From NCBI GenBank assembly GCA_027306955.1, contig DAHUXX010000152.1, positions 1-6,978 on the forward strand: DNA of 6,978 nt, read 5' to 3'. The notes below the pieces were generated by a model. It worked only from the letters and a program-made list of their open reading frames with translations, made no database searches and was not told the origin of the DNA. Position 1 is the first letter of the stretch; each line of letters begins with the position of its first letter. Below are positions 1 through 5,402 of the stretch, piece by piece. The DNA is from Acetobacteraceae bacterium. Its GTDB lineage: Bacteria; Pseudomonadota; Alphaproteobacteria; Acetobacterales; Acetobacteraceae. Both the position numbers and the translations under genes were made by a program.

Positions 1-462
1 GTACATGCCCATGCCCATGAGCGCGATGAAGCGGCCGGCGCGCGCGGTGCCCGCGACGTTGATGCCCCAGCCGAGCATGCCGACCAGGGTGAGGCTCTCG
101 CCGAGGCCGAGCAGCAGGCGCCCGGCGAGCAGCACGCCGTAGGAAGCGAGGCGCGGCAGGGCGGGGACGGTGGAGGCGAGGCCGATGAGGCTGGCCGCGA
201 CAGAGACCGCGAGACCCCCGCTCATGCCGCGGCGCCCGCCATGGCGGTCCGCGAAGCCGCCGGCGAAGAGGCGCGTGGCGATGGTGGCGACGAAGGGCAG
301 CCCCGCGGCGAATCCCGCGGCCGCGCCGCTGAGGTGGAGTTTGCCGGTGACATAGATGGAGATCACCGGCAGCGGTGCCGCCACGGCGAGGTAGGAGAGC
401 GTGAGCGCCAGGGTGAGCCACCAGAGATCGAGGCCGAGGCGCGACGAGGCGGGCGGCGTCAT
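1..462 (-). CDS. MFS transporter, YhhS/YfcJ-like (partial, N-terminal half of the first six-helix bundle)
   Basis: Inner-membrane secondary transporter of the major facilitator superfamily; the substrate is unknown. I translated 154 codons from an ATG at 462; the frame is still open at base 1, so only the first third or so of a usual 390-400 residue protein is present. Hydrophobic helices lie near residues 12-38, 47-66, 81-99 and 106-135. Between helices 2 and 3 is the MFS motif A loop, GGFADRHGGRRGM (residues 68-80). Helix 4 carries GRLLLGLGES followed by GWGIN, a pattern I recall from the E. coli YhhS/YfcJ group, which is often labelled arabinose or sugar efflux; that subfamily call is from memory. 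Its ATG overlaps the pirin TGA (ATGA, 459-462) and only a weak AGG precedes it, so its translation probably depends on coupling to pirin. Confidence is high for MFS and moderate for the subfamily. Confidence 0.88.
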   Translation of the reverse strand, partial: MTPPASSRLGLDLWWLTLALTLSYLAVAAPLPVISIYVTGKLHLSGAAAGFAAGLPFVATIATRLFAGGFADRHGGRRGMSGGLAVSVAASLIGLASTVPALPRLASYGVLLAGRLLLGLGESLTLVGMLGWGINVAGTARAGRFIALMGMGMY

Positions 463-1343
463 CCTGGAAGCGGAATGAACTCGGTCTCGCCGGGGATGGT
501 GCCGAAGCGGCCCGACCGCCAGTCCTCCTTCGCCTGCTCGATGCGTTCGCGCCGGGATGAGACGAAATTCCACCAGAGATGGCGCGGGCCGTCGAGTGGC
601 TCGCCGCCGAGGAGGAGCGCGCGCGTCGGTGCGGCGGCCTCGATCACGATCACGTCCTCAGGGCGGAAGACGAGCATACGATGGGCACCGTACTCCTCGC
701 CGGCGACGATGAGCGCGCCGTCGAGAATGTAGAGCGCGCGCTCCGGGTGCTCGCGCGGGAGGGACAGGCGGGCGCCGAGAGCGAGGCGCAGGTCGGCCTG
801 CAGCGTCTCGGAGAAGGTTGCGACCGGGGACGCGAGGCCGAAAGCCTTGCCGGCGATGAGGCGGACCGCGGTGCTGCGGTCCTCGGCGCGGGGCAGGTCC
901 GCGGCGTCGTGATGGGCGAAGCAGGGATCGGTCTCCTCGTGCGCGGCGGGCAGCGCGATCCAGCTCTGCATGCCGTGGACGGCGTGCGGTTCGACGCGAT
1001 CGAACGGGGTGGTGCGTTCCGAGTGCGCGATGCCACGTCCGGCGGTCATCCAGTTGACGGCGCCGGGCTCGATGTCCTGCACCGAGCCCAGCGTGTCGCG
1101 ATGGCGGATGCGGCCCTCGGTGAGGTAGGTGAGGGTCGCGAGCCCGATATGCGGGTGCGGGCGCACGTCCATCCCCTCGCCTGCCCGCATCAGCGCAGGG
1201 CCCATGTGGTCGAGGAAGACGAAGGGGCCGACCGTGCGACGTTTCGCCGAGGGAAGGACACGGCGGACCGCGAAGCCGCCGAGGTCGCGGCTGACGGGCT
1301 CGACGACGAGGATGCCGGCGCTCTCGGGGGCGAGCGTGCTCAT
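459..1343 (-). CDS. Pirin family protein (bicupin)
   Basis: A 294-residue protein, the usual length for pirins, which are iron-binding two-cupin proteins; some oxidise quercetin and others act as redox-sensitive regulators. The N-terminal cupin has the metal-ligand set: His63 and His65 in RPHPHIGL, then His107 and Glu109 in GRGIAHSE, matching in order and spacing the four ligands of human pirin (His56, His58, His101, Glu103). Pirin landmarks also include FVFLDHMGP (residues 41-49), the GMQSWIALP strand (124-132) and WWNFVSS near the C-terminus (257-263). The ATG at 1343 overlaps the TGA of the upstream phosphatase gene, and an AGGA lies 6 nt before it, which supports this start. Its stop overlaps the MFS start. 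It is probably cytoplasmic, as no signal peptide is seen. Family assignment is secure; the physiological role is unknown. Confidence 0.93.
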   Translation of the reverse strand: MSTLAPESAGILVVEPVSRDLGGFAVRRVLPSAKRRTVGPFVFLDHMGPALMRAGEGMDVRPHPHIGLATLTYLTEGRIRHRDTLGSVQDIEPGAVNWMTAGRGIAHSERTTPFDRVEPHAVHGMQSWIALPAAHEETDPCFAHHDAADLPRAEDRSTAVRLIAGKAFGLASPVATFSETLQADLRLALGARLSLPREHPERALYILDGALIVAGEEYGAHRMLVFRPEDVIVIEAAAPTRALLLGGEPLDGPRHLWWNFVSSRRERIEQAKEDWRSGRFGTIPGETEFIPLPG

Positions 1344-2164
1344 TCCTGTTCCTGCGTCAGGACCTCGCGCAGGGCGTGGAAGGATTCCTCGTCCGGCGTG
1401 CACAGCAGGCCGCCGGTGGTTTCGCCGAGGCCGTAGGGGCGGCCGTCGAGGCGCGCGGAGAAGCCGCCGGCCTCGCGGTGCAGCAGCACGCCGGGCGCGT
1501 GGTCCCAGGGCATCAGCTTGCTGAACAGCAGGTAGTGGCAATGGCCGCCGGCGGCGAGCCGGTATTCGTGGCCGGCGCAGCGATAGACGAAGCTGGCGGC
1601 GACGCGGTCGAGCCGGCGGGCGATACGGGAGCGCAACGGTTCCGCGAGGAACCGCCAGCTCGCGGCACCGGCCATGCGCGCGACCGGTACCGGCGCGGCG
1701 ACGCGAAGATCCATGGCGTGGCCGTCGGCTTCGATCCAGGCCCCTTCCCCGCGCAGCGCGAAGGCCGTGTCGCGGCCGACCGGATCGTGGATCGCCGCTG
1801 CGACGATCTCGCCGCGCACGGCGACGGCCGCCATGGAGGCGAAAAGGGAAAGGCCGTTGGCGAAGTTCCAGGTGCCGTCGAGCGGATCGACGGTGACGGC
1901 GAGCTCGGCGGCGGCGGCCTGGGAGAGCAGGTGTTGGTCGCGCTCGGCGGCTTCCTCGCCGAGGACGAAGGCGCCGGGCAGCAGGCGGGCGACGCCCTCG
2001 GCGATGCGCCGCTCGGCGGCCTCGTCGGCTTCCGTCACCACGTCCATGGGGCCGGACTTGGTGCGGATGTCGCCCGCACCGAGGCGGCGGAAGCGCGGCA
2101 TGATCTCCGCCGCGGCGGCCGCCGCCAGGATGGCGCCGAGATCGAGCAGCGTCGCGCGGTTCAT
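1340..2164 (-). CDS. Inositol-monophosphatase-superfamily phosphatase
   Basis: A 274-residue Mg2+- (Li+-sensitive type) phosphatase of the IMPase/CysQ/HisN superfamily, near the usual 260-275 residues. The metal and catalytic motifs are intact: DVVTEAD (41-47), GEE (69-71), DPLDGTWNF (93-101) and WDHAPG (220-225), giving Glu70, Asp93, Asp96 and Asp221 as likely metal ligands. Substrate-side positions differ from true inositol monophosphatase: the usual GSA segment reads RCAGHEY (195-201), and the position 7 residues before the WD aspartate, a Glu that holds inositol in the human enzyme, is Phe214. The substrate could be histidinol phosphate, a 3'-phosphoadenosine nucleotide or a sugar phosphate; sequence alone does not decide. 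The ATG at 2164 overlaps the hflX TGA, and the stop overlaps the pirin ATG. There is little Shine-Dalgarno sequence, so coupling to hflX is likely. Confidence 0.92.
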   Translation of the reverse strand: MNRATLLDLGAILAAAAAAEIMPRFRRLGAGDIRTKSGPMDVVTEADEAAERRIAEGVARLLPGAFVLGEEAAERDQHLLSQAAAAELAVTVDPLDGTWNFANGLSLFASMAAVAVRGEIVAAAIHDPVGRDTAFALRGEGAWIEADGHAMDLRVAAPVPVARMAGAASWRFLAEPLRSRIARRLDRVAASFVYRCAGHEYRLAAGGHCHYLLFSKLMPWDHAPGVLLHREAGGFSARLDGRPYGLGETTGGLLCTPDEESFHALREVLTQEQE

Positions 2165-3420
2165 CGTTTCGCTGGCTGCTCGAAACGCGCGCGGTCGGCC
2201 CGGGCCAGGCGCACGGTGAGGCGCACGCCGCCCTCCTCGTCGTGGCGCTCGACCACCTCGCCGTGGCGGTAGAGCCAGGCGAGCCGCGCGCCGTCGCCGG
2301 CGGGGAGCGTGTAGGAGGCCAGCTCCATGCCGGCGGCGATGCGCGCATCGATCGCGGCGGCAAGGACGTCGAGCCCCGCGCCGGTGAGCGCCGAGACCGC
2401 GATGGCGCCGTTGCGCGCGGGCACCTGCTCGGGGCCCCCGAGCAGGTCCGCCTTGTTCAGCACCTCGATGGTGCGGCGGGGCCAGTCATCGTCGAGCATG
2501 CCGTCGGCGACCATGCCCGCGAGAACGCCAAGCACGTCGGCGCGCTGGGCGGCGCTGTCCGGATGCGCGGCGTCGCGCACGTGCAGGATGACGTCGGCGT
2601 TCGCGACTTCCTCGAGCGTGGCGCGGAACGCGGCGACGAGTTCCGTCGGCAGTTCGCTGATGAAGCCCACCGTGTCGGAGAGGATGGCGCGCCGGCCCGA
2701 AGGCAGGCGGATGGCGCGCATGGTGGGATCGAGTGTCGCGAAAAGCTGGTCACGGGCGGTGACCTCCGCGCCGGTCATGGCGTTGAACAGGGTGGACTTG
2801 CCGGCGTTGGTGTAGCCGACGAGCGCGATGACGGGGAACGGCACGCGGCTGCGCGCGCCGCGGTGCAGCGCGCGGGTGCGGCGGACCTGCTCGAGCTCTC
2901 GCTTGAGCTTGACGATGCGCTCGCCGATGAGGCGGCGGTCGGCCTCGATCTGGGTTTCGCCGGGACCGCCGAGGAAGCCGAAGCCGCCGCGCTGGCGCTC
3001 GAGGTGGGTCCAGGAACGCACCAGGCGGGAGCGCTGATATTCGAGATGCGCGAGCTCGACCTGCAGCGTGCCTTCGCGCGTCACCGCGCGCTCGCCGAAG
3101 ATGTCGAGGATCAGGCCGGTGCGGTCGATGACCTTGCAGTTCCAGGCACGCTCGAGATTGCGCTGCTGCACCGGGGTGAGCTGCGCGTCCACGACGGCGA
3201 GCTCGACCTCTTCGCGCGCGATGGCATCCCGCTGTCCCGCCACCTGGCCCTCGCCAAGCAAGGTGGAGGGACGGCGCAGGCGCAGCGGCAGGATGGTGGC
3301 GTGGACGACGACGAGGCCGATGGCGCCGGCGAGCCCCACCGCCTCCGCCAGCCGCGCATCGGCGGCGCGGGAGGTATCGACGCCGCCTTCCAGCGCCGCG
3401 CGGTGCTTTTCCCAGGGCAA
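2161..3420 (-). CDS. hflX: GTPase HflX (start uncertain, probably further upstream)
   Basis: Ribosome-associated GTPase that binds the large subunit and, in E. coli, splits stalled or heat-damaged ribosomes. From the TTG at 3420 it is 419 residues; E. coli HflX is 426. The N-terminal HflX domain contains GEGQV (56-60), LTPVQQRNLE (81-90) and DRTGLILDIF (99-108). Then come the GGPGETQIEADRR signature (151-163), a helical segment (164-190) and a complete G domain: G1 GYTNAGKST (202-210), switch region FATLDPT (227-233), G3 DTVGF (249-253), G4 NKAD (322-325) and G5 SAL (343-345). The start is a problem: the open frame continues upstream to a stop at 3526-3528 with no ATG or GTG, and encodes TRAAVILPW across the TTG, which resembles the first beta strand expected for this family. 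No Shine-Dalgarno precedes the TTG, whereas GGGAG precedes an in-frame CTG at 3501. It lies just behind hfq, as in many proteobacteria. Confidence 0.93.
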   Translation of the reverse strand: MPWEKHRAALEGGVDTSRAADARLAEAVGLAGAIGLVVVHATILPLRLRRPSTLLGEGQVAGQRDAIAREEVELAVVDAQLTPVQQRNLERAWNCKVIDRTGLILDIFGERAVTREGTLQVELAHLEYQRSRLVRSWTHLERQRGGFGFLGGPGETQIEADRRLIGERIVKLKRELEQVRRTRALHRGARSRVPFPVIALVGYTNAGKSTLFNAMTGAEVTARDQLFATLDPTMRAIRLPSGRRAILSDTVGFISELPTELVAAFRATLEEVANADVILHVRDAAHPDSAAQRADVLGVLAGMVADGMLDDDWPRRTIEVLNKADLLGGPEQVPARNGAIAVSALTGAGLDVLAAAIDARIAAGMELASYTLPAGDGARLAWLYRHGEVVERHDEEGGVRLTVRLARADRARFEQPAKR

Positions 3421-3487
3421 GATGACGGCGGCGCGGGTGGGGCCGGCCGGGCCGGTCGGCTTGCCGTCGCGGTGGGGATCGCCCCGG

Positions 3488-3799
3488 TCAGACGTCGGCA
3501 GGAACCGACTCCCGATGCGGCATGGTCAGCGTCGACGAGGATTGCGCACGCTCGGCCGCGCCCTCCTTCGGGCCCTCGAAAAGCTGGATCGGCGCGCCCG
3601 GCATGACGGTGCTGATGGCGTGCTTGTAGACGAGCTGGGTGTGCCCGTCGCGGCGCAGCAGCATGGAGAAATTGTCGAACCAGGTGATGATGCCCTGCAG
3701 TTTCACACCGTTGACGAGAAACACCGTCACGGGGGTCTTGCTCTTGCGCACGTGGTTCAGGAACACGTCCTGCACGTTTTGCGATTTTTCGGTAGCCAC
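3488..3799 (-). CDS. hfq: RNA chaperone Hfq
   Basis: Hexameric Sm-like RNA chaperone that pairs small RNAs with mRNAs and affects mRNA stability. The protein has 103 residues. The Sm1 motif spans about residues 10-50, with Gln10, the LVNGVKLQG turn (28-36) and FDNF (41-44); Sm2 is VYKHAIST (57-64), including the Tyr-Lys-His of the proximal RNA site. A tail of about 30 residues rich in Ser, Glu and Pro follows, which is longer than the roughly 80-residue Hfq proteins I recall from several alphaproteobacteria. I chose the GTG at 3799 because the product then begins MATEKSQNVQD, the normal Hfq N-terminus, and AGGA (3808-3811) lies 8 nt upstream. The frame stays open for another 99 codons, but that stretch is not Hfq-like. 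It is followed by hflX, and its 3' end overlaps the possible upstream extension of hflX. Confidence 0.97.
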   Translation of the reverse strand: MATEKSQNVQDVFLNHVRKSKTPVTVFLVNGVKLQGIITWFDNFSMLLRRDGHTQLVYKHAISTVMPGAPIQLFEGPKEGAAERAQSSSTLTMPHRESVPADV

Positions 3800-3806
3800 G
3801 GCCGGG

Positions 3807-3814
3807 ATCCTTTT
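3807..3814 (-). promoter_or_regulatory. Ribosome binding site of hfq
   Basis: On the minus strand this reads AAAAGGAT, with AGGA at 3811-3808 and 8 nt to the GTG at 3799. It decides the start: the frame is open far upstream, but this is the only Shine-Dalgarno-like site placed to yield a normal Hfq N-terminus. Confidence 0.7.
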
Positions 3815-3893
3815 GTTGCTACGGCTTAGTGCCAATTGACGGGCGAGCCCGCCGATGTTTCCCGGTCCGCCCATTCGGCGGCCAAAACCGGTA

Positions 3894-3911
3894 TTATGCA
3901 TTGCAGCATAA
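3894..3911. repeat. 18-bp inverted repeat (possible operator)
   Basis: Perfect 6-bp arms TTATGC (3894-3899) and GCATAA (3906-3911) flank the 6-bp centre ATTGCA. It sits in the AT-rich middle of the divergent region and overlaps the best -10-like sequence for hfq. The size and symmetry fit a binding site for a dimeric regulator, but no regulator gene is in view, and a repeat of this size can arise by chance. Confidence 0.4.
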
Positions 3912-3916
3912 CATGC

Positions 3917-3927
3917 CCTGCTGCAGG
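3917..3927. repeat. Short palindrome CCTGC-T-GCAGG
   Basis: Perfect 5-bp arms around a single T, 5 bp to the right of the 18-bp inverted repeat. It could be part of the same operator cluster or a chance GC-rich palindrome. Confidence 0.25.
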
Positions 3928-4000
3928 CGCGCACATGATTCGTGGCTGGGTTGCTATCGGCAAAGTCGTTGCCTAGGAAATGGGCAAATCTGTGGTGAAA

Positions 4001-4012
4001 GCGCGGCCGCGC
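4001..4012. repeat. 12-bp perfect palindrome GCGCGGCCGCGC
   Basis: Self-complementary over its full length and located 43 bp before the lyase start. Given the base composition, chance is a real possibility; no known regulator site is recognised. Confidence 0.25.
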
Positions 4013-4013
4013 T

Positions 4014-4037
4014 CCGGCATCGGGCCGGATCATGCCG
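4014..4037 (+). promoter_or_regulatory. Two mutually exclusive small hairpins in the lyase leader
   Basis: CCGGC (4014-4018) can pair with GCCGG (4024-4028) over a 5-nt loop; alternatively CGGCAT (4015-4020) can pair with ATGCCG (4032-4037) over 11 nt. The two share the left arm, so they cannot form together. The right-hand end lies only 5 nt before the Shine-Dalgarno at 4043-4049, so the structure could affect translation start. No known riboswitch class is recognised. Confidence 0.25.
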
Positions 4038-4042
4038 TGACG

Positions 4043-4049
4043 AAGGGAG
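4043..4049 (+). promoter_or_regulatory. Ribosome binding site of the lyase gene
   Basis: AAGGGAG ends 6 nt before the GTG at 4056. It fixes this GTG as the start, since no other start codon nearby has such a site. Confidence 0.75.
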
Positions 4050-4055
4050 AAGCGC

Positions 4056-5402
4056 GTGATCGCATCGACGCCCGACAGCAAGGTTTTCCGTGACATCTTC
4101 TCGACCGAGGCGATGCGGGCGGTGTTCTCCGACGAAGGGCGGGTGCAGGCCTATCTCGACATCGAGGCTGCACTGGCGCGCGTACAGGGCCGGCTCGGGA
4201 TCATTCCCGCGGAGGCCGCGGCAGCGATCCAGAAGCACTGCGACGCGCGCGGCTACGACATGGAATTGCTGAAGCGGCAGACCGAGCGCATCGGCTATCC
4301 GGTGCTGCCGGTGGTGCAGCAGCTGGTTGCCAGGGTGCCGGGCGGGCTGGGTGAGTGGTGCCATTGGGGGGCGACCACGCAGGATATCACGGATACCGCG
4401 ACCATCCTGCAGATCAGGAAGGGTCTCGATCTCGTCGAGGTGGAACTGGAGGCGATCTGCGCCGCCCTTGCGCGCCACGCACGCGAGCATCGCGACACGG
4501 TGATGGCCGGGCGCAGCAACCTGCAGCAGGCGACGCCCATCACCTTCGGCTACAAATGCGCGGTCCTGCTGGCGGGTTTCCGACGGCATCTGCAACGGCT
4601 CGCGGAGCTGCGGCCGCGGGTGCTCGTGGGCGAGTTCGGCGGCGCGACGGGCACGCTGGCCTCGCTCGGCGAGGCCGGGTTCGCGGTGCAGGACGGGCTG
4701 ATGGCGGAGCTCGGGCTCGGCGTGCCGGAGATCGCCTGGCACACGGTGCGCGACCGCATCGCCGAGGTCGGCTGCTTCCTCGGTCTCGTCACCGGACTGT
4801 GCGGCAAGATCAGCATGGACGTGAAGCTGATGATGCAGACCGAGGTGGAGGAGGCGTTCGAGCCCTTCCATGCCGGGCGCGGCTCCTCCTCCACCATGCC
4901 GCAGAAGCGCAACCCGATCGCCTCGCTCTACATCCATTCGACGGCCTCGATCGTGCGGCAGAACGTAGCCTCCCTGCTCGACGCGATGATCGAGGACCAT
5001 GAGCGCAGCACCGGGCCGTGGGAGATCGAGTGGATCGTGGTGCCGGAGATCTTCCTGCTGAGCGCGGGGTGCCTGGCGCAGACCCGCGCGCTGGTGGAAG
5101 GAATGACCGTGGACCCCACGCGGATGCGGGCCAATCTCGACCTCACCAAGGGGCTGATCGTATCCGAGGCGGTGATGATGGGGCTGGGCCCGGCGCTGGG
5201 TCGGCAGCGGGCGCATGACGTTGTCTATGACATCTGTCGGGAGGTGGTGGCGGGCAAGGGGAGCTTCCTCGATCTGTTGGCGGAACATCCCGAGATCCGG
5301 CCGCACGCGGATCGCCCGGCGCTGGCTGCGATGCTCGACCCCGCGAACTACACGGGGCTGGCGGGGGCGATGGTCGATCGCGTGCTGGCGAGGGAGCCGT
5401 GA
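4056..5402 (+). CDS. Fumarase/aspartase-superfamily lyase, PcaB-like (3-carboxy-cis,cis-muconate cycloisomerase/adenylosuccinate lyase family)
   Basis: A 448-residue cytoplasmic, probably tetrameric, lyase; PcaB and PurB enzymes are of similar length. It has the three conserved superfamily regions: HWGATTQD (103-110), GRSNLQQATPITFG (152-165) and the flexible serine-loop signature GSSSTMPQKRNP (276-287) with the catalytic Ser in 277-279. The N-terminus (FSTEAMRAVFSDEGRVQAYL, 15-34), the stretch AWHTVRDRIAE (227-237) and HERSTGPWEIEW (315-326) follow Pseudomonas PcaB rather than PurB, and the PurB TRHD histidine motif is absent (IGYPVLPVV, 79-87). In region 2 the usual catalytic His of the family is Asn155; in PcaB this position is Trp, and the nearby His of PcaB is Gln158 here. 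So it is unlikely to make AMP or to be an exact PcaB. The gene overlaps the following hydratase gene by GTGA, suggesting a joint pathway. Database names such as adenylosuccinate lyase would mislead. Confidence 0.9.
   Translation: MIASTPDSKVFRDIFSTEAMRAVFSDEGRVQAYLDIEAALARVQGRLGIIPAEAAAAIQKHCDARGYDMELLKRQTERIGYPVLPVVQQLVARVPGGLGEWCHWGATTQDITDTATILQIRKGLDLVEVELEAICAALARHAREHRDTVMAGRSNLQQATPITFGYKCAVLLAGFRRHLQRLAELRPRVLVGEFGGATGTLASLGEAGFAVQDGLMAELGLGVPEIAWHTVRDRIAEVGCFLGLVTGLCGKISMDVKLMMQTEVEEAFEPFHAGRGSSSTMPQKRNPIASLYIHSTASIVRQNVASLLDAMIEDHERSTGPWEIEWIVVPEIFLLSAGCLAQTRALVEGMTVDPTRMRANLDLTKGLIVSEAVMMGLGPALGRQRAHDVVYDICREVVAGKGSFLDLLAEHPEIRPHADRPALAAMLDPANYTGLAGAMVDRVLAREP

Larger units (their letters stand above)
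3800..4055. other. Divergent intergenic control region between hfq and the lyase gene
   Basis: A 256-bp gap between two divergently read genes, so it should hold both promoters. Parts of it (around 3880-3915 and 3961-4000) are clearly richer in A and T than the flanking genes. I could not find a convincing -35/-10 pair on either strand. The best weak candidate is plus-strand TTGCTA (3951-3956), then 17 nt, then TAGGAA (3974-3979), which would serve the lyase; on the minus strand CATAAT/TAATAC within 3892-3898 could be a -10 for hfq but lacks a good -35. Several inverted repeats lie here, entered separately. No protein-coding stretch is supported. Confidence 0.6.

Noticed and set aside
459..2363. 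Single long minus-strand open frame of 634 codons
   Set aside because: Only its last 294 codons are the pirin gene. The upstream part is an out-of-frame reading of the phosphatase and hflX genes, rich in Arg and Pro, and not a fusion protein.
3442..3460. GC-rich hairpin GCCGGCC/GGTCGGC between hfq and hflX as a terminator or attenuator
   Set aside because: The arms have one mismatch, no T-run follows, and the segment probably belongs to the true N-terminal coding region of hflX.
1376..3606. Plus-strand open frames opposite the phosphatase and hflX (1376-2272 and 2242-3606)
   Set aside because: Both lie opposite genes with full catalytic motifs and encode Gly/Ala/Arg-rich sequence without domains.
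3818..3834. Possible sigma-54 promoter before hfq (TGGCAC on the minus strand)
   Set aside because: TGGCAC matches the -24 element, but the GC expected at -12 is off by two bases, and the site lies almost on top of the ribosome binding site.
3800..4096. In-frame upstream extension of hfq by 99 codons
   Set aside because: The extension has low-complexity, non-Hfq sequence, overlaps the divergent lyase start, and would ignore the good ribosome binding site before the GTG at 3799.
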